A stretch of 64,000 nucleotides of DNA. Source: Thalassia testudinum. Taxonomy: Eukaryota; Streptophyta; Magnoliopsida; Alismatales; Hydrocharitaceae. The position numbers were made by a program, and so were the translations under genes. The stretch lies in assembly GCA_037157565.1 (NCBI GenBank), contig JAZHRO010000036.1, positions 16,852,501-16,916,500 of the forward strand. The letters are read 5' to 3'. Shown here piece by piece: positions 1-11,235 of this stretch; positions within the stretch are counted from its first letter, which is position 1; every line of letters begins with the position of its first letter. The notes beneath the pieces were generated by a model, which was not told the DNA's origin, did not search any database, and saw only the letters and a program-made list of their open reading frames with translations.

Positions 1-194
1 CTTTTCAAATTATGCTCCTTTTTGACATTTTTATCTCCTCCGTCAAAATCTGATATGCCATCAAAATTTCCTCCCCTCTCATATTTTTGTTCTGTTTCAA
101 AAAAAAAAATTTTTTTTTGGTATTTTTGGAATATGTGATTTTTTTGATGAAACCCTTTCTTGTGAAGTGATTTTCATGACGTTTTACACTTTAA

Positions 195-458
195 TACCCC
201 CTATGCCTACGATTTGCAATGTCCTCATTGTAAATTAGGTGGGTTCAAGTTCAGCTTAGATCATTCATTAGAATAGGTGCACAGTGGATGAATGGGTTGG
301 GGTAACTGTTACGTTCGATTTCAAGCTCGGGTATGGGTACCAGAGGTGAAGTTGGCTGTTCTAATGGATGAACCCTAAAGTGCAATATGAGTTCAGCATA
401 AGATGTGTCAGGAATGGTTTCGGGTTTTTCAAAATGACGGGTTGCCTCCTGTTAAGCG
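195..458 (-). other. Conserved post-integrase signals of A1
   Basis: Two blocks follow the integrase of A1. At 435-458 the minus strand carries a GAGGCAACCCGTCA-type block, and at 195-232 it reads GAGGACATTG followed by GGCATAGGGGGTATTA. Equivalent blocks lie downstream of the coding region in A2 (36222-36245, 35974-36020), NA (28261-28286, 28476-28515) and A3 (20492-20509, 20618-20645). The function is unknown. The G-run resembles a second polypurine tract. Confidence 0.7.
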
Positions 459-479
459 TTGAATTTAACGCCATCAACC

Positions 480-1620
480 TTGTGCAATGAGCTTAGGGAG
501 AATGGAGGGTAAAAGATATCTCAGCCAAATTTGTATCGGTAAGTTCAATGAACGATTTGAGTCTCTGACCGTTCACGACAAACGGTTCTGAATAGTGGTT
601 GAGTTGACTGATTTCGACAACTCCATTTCCAAAGATTCATTGGACAAGGTAGGGTCCAATCCATTTTGATCTGAGTTTTCCTGGGAACAATTTGAGTTTG
701 GCGTCAAAGAGTAAGACTTTCTGACTAGGAAAAAGATCTTTCTAGATATGTGCTTATTGTGAAAGACCTTAACCTACTCTTTGTAAATTCGTGAGTTCTC
801 ATAGCGTCATGGCGTAGTTCATCAATCTTGCTCATTTGAAGCTTTCTGTGGTTCCTGCCTTAGAAACATCGAGATTGCAGATCCATACTGCCCAATTGGT
901 TTTGTGCTCCAATTCGACAGGGAGGTGGCATGCCTTCCCGTACACTAATCTGAAGGGAGACATGCCTAATTGGATTTTGTGGGCGGTCCTATAAGCCCAC
1001 AAAGCTTCCGGAAGTCGGGCTGACCAATCTTTCCTGTTAGGTCGAATAATGACCTGGAGGATTTTCTTGATCTCCCGATTAGATAACTCAACAAAATCGT
1101 TGGTTTGGGGGTGATAAGGAGTAGAGATTCGGTGCGACATCCTGTATTTGGTCATCAATGATATGAACTGAGCATTTGTGAAATGGGTCCCTCCATCAAA
1201 GATAATGGCATGTGGAATCCTGAACCGACAGAAGATGTTCTGATGAATGAATTTGATAACCACCTTATGATCGTTGGTTCGGGTCGGAATGGCTTCGATC
1301 CATTTGGACACGTAGTCAACAGCGAGAAGAATGTATTCGAAGCCATCCGAAATAAGGAAGGGTCCCATAAAGTCAATCCGCCAGATATTGAAGATTTCGC
1401 ATACGAGAATCGGTTGTAAGGGCATCATATCACGGTGGCTCATGTTGCCTAATGTCTGGCAACGAGTGCATGTCTTACAATGATTTTATGCATCTTTGAA
1501 AATCATGGGCCAATAGAAGCCGCACTGGAGGACTTTTGCTACGGTTTTATGACCAGAGAAGTGTCCATTGCATGCCTGGTCATGGCAGAAGGATAGAATG
1601 TCCTGAATTTCCACTTCCGA
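480..1620 (-). pseudogene. A1 integrase (rve core, decayed)
   Basis: The integrase would join the cDNA copy to host DNA. An open minus-strand stretch at 832-1443 holds the core. It contains the first Asp in DFMGPF, the second in FDGGTHFTN and the Glu in FVELSNREIK, with exactly 35 residues between the last two, so the D,D(35)E triad is intact. The zinc-binding region lies upstream at about 1444-1620 and the C-terminal segment at 480-831, both interrupted by stops. The surrounding sequence matches A2 integrase. No chromodomain is seen, as expected for the Athila/Tat branch. Confidence 0.85.
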
Positions 1621-1629
1621 AACACATCG

Positions 1630-2400
1630 TCAGATGATCTGATCAGCACCAATGCGGAAGAGATACGAATCTTCCCAAAAGTAGTACTTGGCATCGGAAA
1701 GTAATTTGTCCTTCTTGGCTTTTGGCCAATCGGACGGGATTTGATGTGATGCCAAGTTGTTTACTAGATCAGCAAACCATGGAAGTCTCGCACTAATAGT
1801 TAATAGGTGCTCATCGGAAAAATGTTCAGTAATGGGTCCGGAAGGGTCGATAATGTTAGAAGGAAGGTGAGATAAGTGATCAACTACCACATTCTGTTTC
1901 CCCGCCCTGTCACAAATCTCGATGTCAAATTTTTGCAACAGCAAGATCCAGCAGATTAGTCAAGGTTTCGCGTCCTTCTTCGCAAGGAGATGCCTCACAT
2001 CAGTGTGATCTGAGTAAATGATAACACGGAAACCCAAAAGTTATGATCTGAATTTTTCCAGGGCAAATACTACGGCTAGCAGTTCTTTCTTAGTAACTGT
2101 ATAGTTACGCTAAGAATCGTCAAGTGTCTTGCTAGCGTAGTAAATGACCACGGGTTTCCTGCCTATTTTTTGCCCAAGTACCGCCCTCACAGTGTAATCA
2201 GATGCATCGCACATGATCTCAAAGGGTTGAGACCAATCAGGGGACTGCAGGATAGGTGCTTGGGTAACTCGATCAAGCAGGATTTTAAATGCTCGAGTAC
2301 ACTCCTTGGTGATTTCAAAAGGGACATCCTTAGATAGAAGATTAGTCAGGGGGCGTGCGATTTTCGAGAAATCGAGAATGAATCGACGGTAAAAATGGAC
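1630..2400 (-). pseudogene. A1 RNase H and RH-integrase linker (decayed)
   Basis: RNase H would remove the RNA template during reverse transcription. On the minus strand, 1960-2400 gives recognisable pieces such as VVIYYASKTLDD, KKELLAVVFALEKF and VIIYSDHTDVRHL. These are the usual order and motifs of Ty3/gypsy RNase H (the E of KKELL and the D of YSDHT are catalytic-type residues). In-frame stops interrupt it. The open piece 1630-1944 continues into the linker toward integrase (HLPSNIIDPSGPI). It aligns with A2 37465-38060. Confidence 0.8.
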
Positions 2401-2415
2401 GTTCGCCAGGAAGGA

Positions 2416-3054
2416 TCAGATGTCTTTGACCGAGCTAAGTATAGGTAGTTTGGAAATCAAATTCACCTTGGCTTGATCAACTTGGATGTCCTTTTCAGAG
2501 ATAAGATGTCCCAGAACAATTCCCTCAGGTACCATGAAGTGGCTCTTTTCCCAGGAAAGAACCAAGTTCACATCGATGCACCACCTGAGGATCTTGATCA
2601 AGTGCAGGAGGCAATCGTCAAATGATTCCCTAAATACCGAGAAGTCATCCATGAAGACTTCAAGGTGTTCACCTACCATATCTGAGAATATGGTAAGCAT
2701 GCACCACTGAAAAGAAGCGGGTGCATTGCAGAGACCGAACGACATCCTTCGGAATGCATAAGTTCCGAAGGGGCAGGTGAAGGTGGTCTTTTCTTGGTCC
2801 TCAGGATGGATTGTGACCTAGTTGTAATCGGAGTATCCGTCCAAAAAGTAGAAGAATTGATTTCTTGCTAGTTTCTCGAAAATCTGATCAATGAATGATA
2901 GTGGGAAATGATCCTTCTTCGTGGAGGAATTTAGTCTTCTGTAATCAATGCATACTCTCCACGAGTTTGCTATATGGGTCGGTATGGCTTCTCCAGTTTC
3001 AGTTGTGATGACGGTGAGCCCTGCCTTTTTAGGCATAACTTGGATTGGACTCAC
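2416..3054 (-). pseudogene. A1 reverse transcriptase (decayed)
   Basis: The reverse transcriptase is readable in two adjacent open pieces. 2818-3054 carries the N-terminal fingers motif with YRRLNSSTKKDHFPL and FYFLDGYSDYN. 2416-2745 carries MSFGLCNAPASF and the catalytic box FMDDFSVF, an F-x-D-D version typical of Athila-like RTs. A stop or frameshift separates the two. A further piece (VDQAKVNLISKLP) leads to RNase H. The catalytic Asp pair is kept but the frame is broken. Confidence 0.88.
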
Positions 3055-3075
3055 CCACCGACTGTCGGAGATTGG

Positions 3076-4245
3076 TTAGATGATCCTTGCATCTAACCAT
3101 TTGATAATCTCCTTTTTCATGACATCCTGCAGATTAGGATTTAGGTGTCTCTGCATTTCATGGGATGGTTGTGAGCCCTCTTCAACATAGATGTGGTGTG
3201 TGCAGTATGAGGGGCTGATACCAGTGAGATCATCGAGAGTCCATCCAATGGCTCTTCGATGTTGCTGAAGAACAGAAATCAGGCGTGTTTCCTGATCAAG
3301 TGTGAGTCGGGAGTTGATAATCACAGGAAACGTCTGATTGGAACCCAAAAAGACATACTTAAGATGATCAGGAAGAGGCTTTAATTCCAAAATCGGGTTT
3401 TTAGCAGTAGCAGGAAGTTCAGGATGGGTGTCGGAAGTAAAGGAAGGAGATATGGGTGTGTCTAGGTTGAGTTCGGGCTCCTCTAATTGAGGGTTTTGAT
3501 CTTCTTGTGGTTGATTAGAAATAGTCGGGTTCTCGATGAAGTCATTAACCACCTCTTCAATATCGCAAATTTGTTCTATGACTCCGCAATTAATTCCTTG
3601 TTGGGCCTTAAAGATGTCGATCTTTAGTGTCTTGCTCCCAAATTTTAATTCAATTTGGCCCTCCTCACAATTGATGTTGGCCTTAGCAGTGACTAGAAAG
3701 GGTCTCCCCAGTATGATCGATGTATTCTTTACATTCTCAGGAGCATCTATGTCTAAAACGACGAAATCCACTGAAAAATAGAAATCATGCACCCTAACTA
3801 TGACATCCTCAAGAAATCTTTTTGGTGACTTAATTGATCGGTCGGCTAGTTGTAAAGTCATTACAGTCAGTTTGAGTTCAGATTCCTTGAAATAGTCTAG
3901 TAGGGATGTGGGTACCAAATTTATGGAGGCTCCTAAGTCTACTAAAGCTCGATCAAATCGTATATCACCAATTTCACAAGAAATCAGAGGGGCGCCTGGG
4001 TCTTTTGCCTTAGGTAGGAGTTTGCTCAAAATGACAAAGCTAGCTTGCTCTGACAGTACAATCGGATTCCCGTCTTTGGTTCGTAGCTTACACTTAGGTG
4101 TACATACGTCTTTCAGAAATCGTGCGTAAGCCAGTACGTGGCATATCGCATCCATCAAGGGGATGTTTATATGGACTTGCTCAAAGAGTTTAACCAGGTC
4201 CTCCTCAGGTGCCACGGTTTTGGTTATCCTTCTTCCCTTGGTCAA
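3076..4245 (-). pseudogene. A1 gag end-aspartic protease-RT start (389-codon open piece)
   Basis: This is the longest open frame in A1. Near residue 25 it carries the gag-protease linker motif VHINIPLMDAI. Near residue 107 comes the retropepsin active site ALVDLGASINLVP, then LQLADRSIKSP and the flap-side ILGRPFL. An acidic, proline-rich spacer follows, then ELKPLPDHLKYVFLG, which in this lineage leads into RT, and the frame ends with WLDARII at the start of RT. The active-site DLGA is the form normal for Athila/Tat elements, so this protease site looks unaltered. Confidence 0.88.
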
Positions 4246-4620
4246 GGCCTTAAGAAATGAAACCTTAAATGGTTCCTTTAGAATGGGTCCAGGTTCTTGA
4301 TCTGGGATAGAGATGTCCTAGATGACTATCCTTGGGTTAGGGTTTGTATTACTAGGCTGGGTTTGGCTTGGATAAGGTGGGTCCCGTGTTGTTTTGCCAG
4401 TGCGGGTAGTAATAGAATTTAATCCTGCCTAGTTCTAGTTTGGAGTGGATAGAAGAGGTGCTTGCAGCTGGTAACTCGTATATGATGTCGAAGCCTCCAT
4501 CCCGTCGGGTGATGGAGTAGAAGGGGCCTGATAAACAAAGTGAGCTTGGCCCAGATTTGGATTCATAACGCGCCTCTGGTTCAGCACGCTATTTGGATTA
4601 GGCAGAGGTTGTGAAGCAAG
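4246..4620 (-). pseudogene. A1 gag C-terminal fragment
   Basis: Minus-strand translation gives NPNSVLNQRRVMNPN and SPDGMEASTSYTSY. These match the A2 gag stretch at 40200-40400 (MEASTSYAG in A2). The fragment is proline- and asparagine-rich, as is usual for the C-terminal part of Athila gag. It is cut at about 4620, beyond which the sequence no longer resembles A2. Confidence 0.75.
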
Positions 4621-5030
4621 GTTCGAAATGCCGATTTCGACGCCGTGCCGATAAAATTGTAGGTATGCATTTCGTGGGCATGCCGTGGAAATGCCCGTTT
4701 TTCGATGACAGATTTCGATGATTTCGACGGCTTGAAAAAATGACATTTCGAGGCACGCCGAGGGCATGCCGGTGCATGCCGACAAAAATGATTAAGATTT
4801 GAAAGACAACTAAATCAAGATATTAGAAACGTTTTACAGGTTTTTTTATAATAAAAACAGGTTATTTTAACCTGAAAATTTATCTCTGTATGTGTGTGTG
4901 ATCAAGATATTAGAAACATTTTTTTTATAATAAAAACATGTTATTTTAGCTGTGTGTGTGTGACATTCCCTTCACTCCCAGATCGCCCCCACGCCCTTGA
5001 CCTTCCCTTCCCTCCCTCTCTCGTCGGCCC
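4621..5030. repeat. Unclassified junction sequence with short repeats
   Basis: No gene is seen. 4625-4800 is built from degenerate words such as ATTTCGA and GGCATGCC in both orientations. 4814-4965 holds a two-copy tandem repeat: the 17-mer ATCAAGATATTAGAAAC recurs at 4814 and 4901 (87-bp shift), each followed by a T-rich run, TAATAAAAACA and a TG microsatellite. The stretch separates A1 gag from the chromovirus gag and is presumably filler or a small unrecognised element. Confidence 0.5.
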
Positions 5031-5047
5031 TGTGAGAAGTCTGGCTG

Positions 5048-5902
5048 CTAGGACCTCTTCCGCCCGCTGTTAGTGTCACGTGCGAATGGGTTGGTCTCTT
5101 CATACGTCATAACTGCCTCCACCACCCTCGAGAATGTAGGCAGCTTCAGGGGTTTGACATACCCCCGAATAGTAGGCCGGAGCCCCTCGGTGAACCTCCA
5201 AAGGCGCTCCTCCTCGGTAGTCGCGGCTGTCGCAGCGAAATGAGACAGCTCTAGGAAACACGTGCGGTACGTGTTCACGGTCATTGTCCCCTGGCGGAGA
5301 TTGTGGAACTCCCGCCTCCTCTGGTCCTGCCACGTCTGGGGGAAGTACTGCTCGCAGAAGATGGTCACAAACTGGTCCCAAGTCGGCTCATCCCTCTCCT
5401 GATCTCTGATCGCCCTCCACCACCTGTGTGCCGCGCTCTCCAGCTGGTACGTGGCAAAGGCCACGCGGTACTCCACAGAGGGGAGAAGGGTGTCAAATAC
5501 CTTCTCGATCTGCTCGAGCCAGTCCTCCGCCTTGGTCGGGTACTCATCCCCCTTGAAGGAGGGGGGCTTCAGCTTCCAAAATTGTCCGAAAAGCTCGTAA
5601 TGGCGCTGAAGTGGAGAAGCTGGTACACCTCTAGGTAAAGAGGCCTCGTGCTCGGAAGTGTCGAAGGAAAGTAGCGGTGGTGGAGGCCCACCCTCTCCCT
5701 CGTGTCCAACATCGTGTCCGTCTCGTGGTCCCACAGAGGACTCCCCTTCCGCAGCCCCAGGGAGAGGCACTCGTGGCGGCGGGTGAAGCTCCTTTCGCAT
5801 GATCTCCCGTATCAACTGGGCAAGGTCCTGGGCCTGAATGCCTGGGAGTAGTGGTTGGTCCACTGAGGTGTGGAAGTCCGCAATAGAACGAGGTCCTAAC
5901 AT
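5048..5902 (-). CDS. Chromovirus gag, partial (Retrotrans_gag family)
   Basis: Open for about 285 codons from the ATG at 5902. The frame stays open upstream to 5917, but only with a TTG. Residues 105-230 fit the Ty3/gypsy capsid (Retrotrans_gag) pattern: LKPPSFKGDE, AEDWLEQIEKVF, ATYQLESAAHRWW, TWDQFVTIFCEQYFPQ, EFHNLRQGTMTVNTY and RLWRFTEGL. It would form the particle shell. The zinc knuckle and all of pol are missing; the frame stops at 5048 just before unrelated sequence. The first 10 or so codons lie in sequence homologous to the middle of the chromovirus LTR (45940-45980), so the start appears to be fused to LTR sequence. Confidence 0.8.
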   Translation of the reverse strand: MLGPRSIADFHTSVDQPLLPGIQAQDLAQLIREIMRKELHPPPRVPLPGAAEGESSVGPRDGHDVGHEGEGGPPPPLLSFDTSEHEASLPRGVPASPLQRHYELFGQFWKLKPPSFKGDEYPTKAEDWLEQIEKVFDTLLPSVEYRVAFATYQLESAAHRWWRAIRDQERDEPTWDQFVTIFCEQYFPQTWQDQRRREFHNLRQGTMTVNTYRTCFLELSHFAATAATTEEERLWRFTEGLRPTIRGYVKPLKLPTFSRVVEAVMTYEETNPFARDTNSGRKRS

Positions 5903-6981
5903 AAGGGTCAACCACAAGAAACCACTCAGAACATGATAAAATTATTTCAAACAAGTAGAGGAACCTATTCTGAGAAGAACGGAACCTTAAACGCGGAAAT
6001 CGGACCTCGAACGGACCATAAACAGGTTAAAAATGACAACTCTGACTCAAATCAGACATCTGGAACATCTTCCAGATGTCTTAAAAATGGGTCCAGATCA
6101 TACCTCGCTCTGCGCTGCTCCTCAAACGTCCAGGGGTCCTGCTGAACCGTCTGGACCGAGTTCTGGACGTCCGACTATCACTCCGGACGTCTGGCGATGC
6201 TCTCCGCAGTCTGGTGACTCGTCCAGATGTCTGAACCGCGTGGGAGGGTGTGTCCCGCACCTTCCCGAAGTGAATCCTGCATGCGCACGCAAATCTCTCA
6301 ACACGGCATGAGACAGAACTTCGGCGGAACGGCCAGCATGGCCGTATCTGCAAAAGGAAGCATAGGAGGAAATACGTACCTCTCAGTCGTCTGTAGCTCC
6401 CTCCAGACGTCGCCTACGTCGTCTTGATGTAGGTCCAGACGTCTGATTCTGGGAAAAATCCTAGAATTAGAACCTCCTTCGTCTTCTTCCCGCTGCGCGC
6501 GACCTCGCCGCACAGCCGCTCGTCCGCTGCTCTGCTGCAGCAGCGTCGGGGAAACCTCCCCGACACACACTCCGCCTTGCGCACGCCGACCGACCTCGAG
6601 CTGCTTCGGCGAGCTCTCTCTCCCTCACGACACACGCGCTCTCTTCTCTTCCCTCTCGCTGCTCTTCTCCTCTCCGCTGCTGCTCGCTCTCACCCTCGCT
6701 GAAGGAAGACGGTGGATGGATGGATGTGGGGTGGCAAACGAGGGAGAGGGAAGGGGATGTTTGTAGGCATGGGGGAAAGGCTTTTGCAGGTCGGCGAGGG
6801 GAGAGAAAGAGAAGAGGGCGGCTGGGTTTCAGTCTGCGTGCTGCACGAGCACAGACTCACAATTGTACGCATGCAAAAATTAATTTCCAGAAGTCTGGGA
6901 AGGCGTCCAGACGTCTTACCAGACGTCTGGACCAACTCCCAAACATCTTAAAGTGTTTTGATGTCACGGATCTTAATACAA
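5880..6981 (-). repeat. Truncated LTR of a C1-type chromovirus
   Basis: Read on the minus strand this begins TGTATTAAGATCC at 6981, comparable to TGTAAAGACCC at the start of the C1 LTR (44882), and runs to TCTATTGCGG at about 5880, comparable to 45960-45980. The last 1.6 kb of the LTR, the primer site and the leader are absent, and gag follows at once. It carries AGACGTCT-type palindromes in the same four clusters as the C1 LTR: 6889-6948, 6385-6444, 6145-6232 and 6054-6081. Confidence 0.8.
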
Positions 6982-7629
6982 GGTCATGATTGTCAACCTC
7001 ATCCTCAAGCTCGGGTAATGTTACAAACTCAGGGATGACTAGCTTCTTCCCCTTCCCAGTGAAAAGGGACTGTGCAAGTTCACCAAGACGGATATATGTG
7101 TGTGTGTACGGGGGGGACGAAATTGTGAGTGGGTACTAAATATGTATCGGTGGTAAGAGTGTAGGGGTCTTGGGGGGTAGTAGGCTAGGTAGGGAAGGCC
7201 TGGGTGTGGGGAGGCTGTGTACGAGGTAACTATGTGGTAGGTGGCTACGTGGAAGGAGGTTGTGTGGTACGAGGGTCCTGGGTATTGGGGATGTGTTAGG
7301 ACTCGTTTGACGAGAAACCCACTTCTTTAGTTTCACCATCTACACAACAAAAAAAAAAAATAGTGACAAAAAAACACATAAATATATAATTCATATGAAA
7401 AACATGCATATAACTACAAGCAATCAATAATGTTACCCTGAAATAATATTAGCTGTGTAGAAGGAAAAAATTCACAAAACTGTGTCAACAACCTATAATA
7501 AGAGTAAACAAATTATTATATCAGTATTAGAATGACTTATGAGGAAATTTATATTATTGAAAAAAGGTTTGTAAATTATATCTTATATATCAATGTTTGT
7601 TGTACTTTGATCTAAATCTAGTTATTAAA

Positions 7630-10600
7630 GTTCTTGATATGCTTCAGATTTTAATTCAGGTTCCCCTTCCTTTTGAGAATCGTAATAACTACGTAGCATT
7701 GTTCTAACGAGAATTACCCATCTACTTTTGCTATTATCAATCACGTAGAAGACTTGAGAGACTTGACAAGCTAAAGTGAATGATTCAGTGTTCTGAAGAA
7801 TTCAACAGTTATTATTCAAACTTATATACATGTGCTTCTTATCAACCTTAAAGCAGATGCCTTCCTTGAAAACATCAAACCATTTACACTTGAAGAGGAC
7901 AAGTTTGCGATCATATCTGAAGTTAATCTCAAGAATTTCATCAATCTGTTCATAATAACCATCACACTCATCAGCTAATTCGCAAGAAACAACAATGCCA
8001 GCTTGCTGTGTAGCCTTTACATCATCGACAGATTTGGTTTGTATCTGAAGCCATTTATGATGTACCCAGAATGGTAAGGTCCATAACTCAACGAACGATC
8101 GGATATTACGTTAAAATTTTCCACCCACCGCGGGTCATTATTTTCTTTCATTTTAGCAACATGCTGCTTAAACCACTTAGGAAAGAGTAGATCACGTGCA
8201 TTTGGATGTAACGATTATTTAAATTCATCGTAGAAAGGGTCGACTTTAGGAATTTGCTTTAATATATACAAGTGTGTCAATTGTCAATCTACTTCTAGAA
8301 TCTCATAAATTCTGTGTGCAGAATCGATCTTCTTAGAATTTCAAAAATAGAAAGACAATCTCCATCATGTTCATTGTATCTCCCATCATAATTTCTCTCG
8401 AAATGATTGAATTTGTGGTCTGTCTCACCCAGGTACATGCTACAGAAGTTCATAGATTCTTCAACTAAATATCCCTCAACAATTGACCCTTTTGACTTAA
8501 CTTTATTTAACATGTAATCCTTCAGTTTTTTCAAATACCTCTCTATAGGATACATCCATCTATATTAAACTAACCCTGCGATCCTTGCTTCATTTGCCAA
8601 ATGTATTGTTAAATACACGCCATTATGTCGAAAAAGGATGGGGGTTTTACACAATATGATGACAACTTGTTTGTCCCAGTAGCATAGCATTTTAGCATCT
8701 AAAGTCTTTGAATAGATAACTTTGAAATATCGACTCATTTATGTAAAACATCTATAATGAGATCAGGTAAGATTCCACGTATGGCTAATGGGAAAAATAC
8801 TTGCATATAAACATGCGAGTCATGACTTTTTAACCCACTAATTTTTTTTAGATTCATTAACACAGTGCAATAACTGTGATGAGTAGCCATCCGGTACCCG
8901 TATCTCTTTAAAAAATGAGAATATTTTCTAAATCTGTTCATACTTTAAGCTGTATATAACATCTAAGAACTCAACACTACCATCATCCTTCTCTGTCGTA
9001 TGTAGCTCTCGATGAATGCCTAAAATCTTCATGTCTTTTCTTATTTTTATTATGTTATTTGGACTATCTGTTAAATTTAGGACATTTAACATATTGTCCA
9101 TAACATTTTTCTTTATGTGCATCACCTTCAGGTTAAGCCGGACTGTCAGATCTTTCCAATATGGGAGTTGCATGAAGAAAATGCTTTTTTTCTTAAAGCT
9201 TGAATGCTTTAATGCAGCAAAGTCTTTTTTAAAAAGACATCCCAATCTTATGTTTCCAAGTTCTTACAATTTCTGTATCATCGTTACTCCTGACAACATA
9301 ACAGAATATGTGTTTAGCTTATTTCTTGGATTCTTAGAGGAATATCAACAATATTTTTCGTCAAATCTATCTTTGAACTGTGTTGTTCACCATCTGTGGT
9401 TAGTTGGAAAGAATCTGCGGTGACCCAAGTAATACAACTTGCCGCGTTCAGGTAATCGGAGATGATGTGTGTCATCCATACAAATTGGACATGCCAATTT
9501 TTCTTTTGTACTCCATCTAGATAGATTTGCATATACTAGAAAGTCATTAATAGTCCACAGCAATGCAGCACGCATCATAGAGAATTCTTTCTTTCCTACG
9601 TTGTATGTCTGAATGCCGTTATCCCACAATAGTTTCAATTCATCCACCAATGATTGCAAGTATATATCTATAGCATTTCCTGGTTGCTTTAGGCCTGGGA
9701 TCAATAATGTCAGCATCATAAACGACGATCGCATACACAACCAAGGCCATATTGAATATGATGGATACATATTCTTAAATGGATTAAATCCGTTGCTTGC
9801 AAGACCCAATCTTACGTTACGTGATTCCAGCGTGAATGATACATGTCTGTTATCAAATTTTATCCACTCATCAGAATCTACGGGGTGTCGAATGCAGCCA
9901 TCTCTTGATTTGTTCTGCTCATGCCATTCCATGAATTTCACAGTCTTACTCGATATAAATAGGCGTTGATGCCTAGGAATCAATGGAAAGTATCATAGGA
10001 TTTTCTTTGCCTGTTTCTTGCCATGTTGATTCCCAGATTTTCCAACCTTATATCTTGACGCACCACACTTCGGATAAGTATCAAGACCAGCATATTGTTC
10101 AGACCATCATATTTACTTTTGAACAATATGCAATCGTTCGAACAAGCGTCAATCTTTTCGCAATTCAAGCCCAATACCCTAATTTGTTTCTTCACATCAT
10201 ATCACGACTCCGGATAACCTTTAGGCTTAGATAGGAGCTCTACGATAAATTCAAGTACCTCGGACATTAACTTAGATGTGACTCTATTGATAGCCTTCAT
10301 CCGAAATAATTTCAATAGAAATGTCAACCTTGACATAGAGCTCACTCTAGGAGCAATCGGTTCATCTATTGCCTTAATAGCATCATAAAAGTTATTACAA
10401 CTTTATAATGTGTCACTATTGTGTACAATGTTATCTGCTGCTCTAGGTTTATCCAACATCTCCTCGATCCCGTCACCTTCAATATTACCGGTAGGCTCCT
10501 CATCAACATTCATTGAATCAGTTTTATAAGTTTGTACGATGAATTCTCAATGAGCAATCCACTTTGTGTAATGTTGCCACCAACCATTATAGATTACGTG

Positions 10601-10792
10601 TTCTAATACGGTGTTACGATCACGTACTTCTCTATTTAAGCACCTTTGACAAGGATAGAAAATCAATTGTAGAAATTCCCTTCATTTAAATGATTTTCTA
10701 TCATCATGAAAAGTCTAATCCAAGAACTCCCTCACTCCATTCTTATATCGAATGTAATCTGAATTTCTCAGGCTAATCCAAGACTTGTCCAT
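7630..10792 (-). pseudogene. CACTA transposase (TNP2-type), broken
   Basis: Domains appear in the usual order on the minus strand. 10540-10792 (ATG at 10792) matches the transposase-associated N-terminal domain, starting MDKSWISL with paired Cys (YPCQRC) and NGWWQHYTKW. 8928-9983 matches the TNP2/Transposase_21 core: RLGLASNGFNPF, SFMMLTLLIPGLKQPGN, ALLWTINDF and LPYWKDL...LKVMHIKKN. 8295-8555 matches DUF4218 (MYPIERYLKKLKDYM). About 7640-8000 matches DUF4216 (LVLFKCKWFDVF). Frameshifts and stops separate the pieces, so it cannot make a working enzyme. Domain names are from family knowledge; no search was run. Confidence 0.88.
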
Positions 10793-10960
10793 AATGACTT
10801 AAATATAAAGGTCTCAAGTTAATGTCATATTATATCTATAAACATTTAGAAGAAAAAAACTACTCTTACATGTACCTAATTCACTCACTAATTATAAGTA
10901 AACATTGACATGTTATATATATGTTTGTATTTTGATTATGATTTTCACTTTAATAGCCCA

Positions 10961-11235
10961 TCCTTGAAGATTTGATCATAACGTTACTTGTTACATGTAA
11001 CCAGTGTCTGGAGAAATTTTGACAGCATCTCCTCGCACTTCTCCAGTATACCTTCTAAGACTAACCTTAACTACATTCTCAATAACTCTCATTTAAGGGT
11101 GCTTCATGAACATAGATAAGATCAATTGGTACATCAGAGAAGAGCAAAAGGAAACTACTGAAATTCCTTTAGACATCTGTTCAATGTAACAAGTAACCCT
11201 AAGTTATGATCAAATCTTTAAGGACCTCCCTTTGT
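10961..11235. repeat. Foldback (inverted repeat) inside the CACTA 5' region
   Basis: The left arm 10961-11030 (containing GATTTGATCATAAC and TTACTTGTTACAT) is the imperfect reverse complement of 11155-11223 (containing GTAACAAGTAACCC and TTATGATCAAATC). The arms are about 65-75 nt with a loop of about 130 nt. It could be a small foldback MITE or part of the CACTA subterminal region. Confidence 0.65.

Larger units (their letters stand above)
1..4620 (-). mobile_element. A1: antisense Athila/Tat-type Ty3/gypsy element, 5'-truncated
   Basis: On the minus strand the order is gag C-terminus, protease, RT, RNase H, integrase, then 3' noncoding sequence running off the left edge. That order, and the protease motif DLGASINLVP, are typical of the Athila/Tat branch. 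The layout matches element A2 (34633-41320) almost line for line, with A1 being the same family at visibly lower identity than the two NA LTRs show. The 5' part is missing: homology to A2 gag stops near 4620. There are many stops and frameshifts, so the copy is dead. Neither LTR is visible in the window. Confidence 0.9.

Noticed and set aside
1183..1419. Sense-strand open frame over A1
   Set aside because: Shadow of the antisense integrase core, which has clear catalytic motifs.
6690..6989. Overlapping open frames on both strands at 6690-6989
   Set aside because: They lie in the LTR start and a purine-rich stretch; the palindrome ladder explains the regular pattern.
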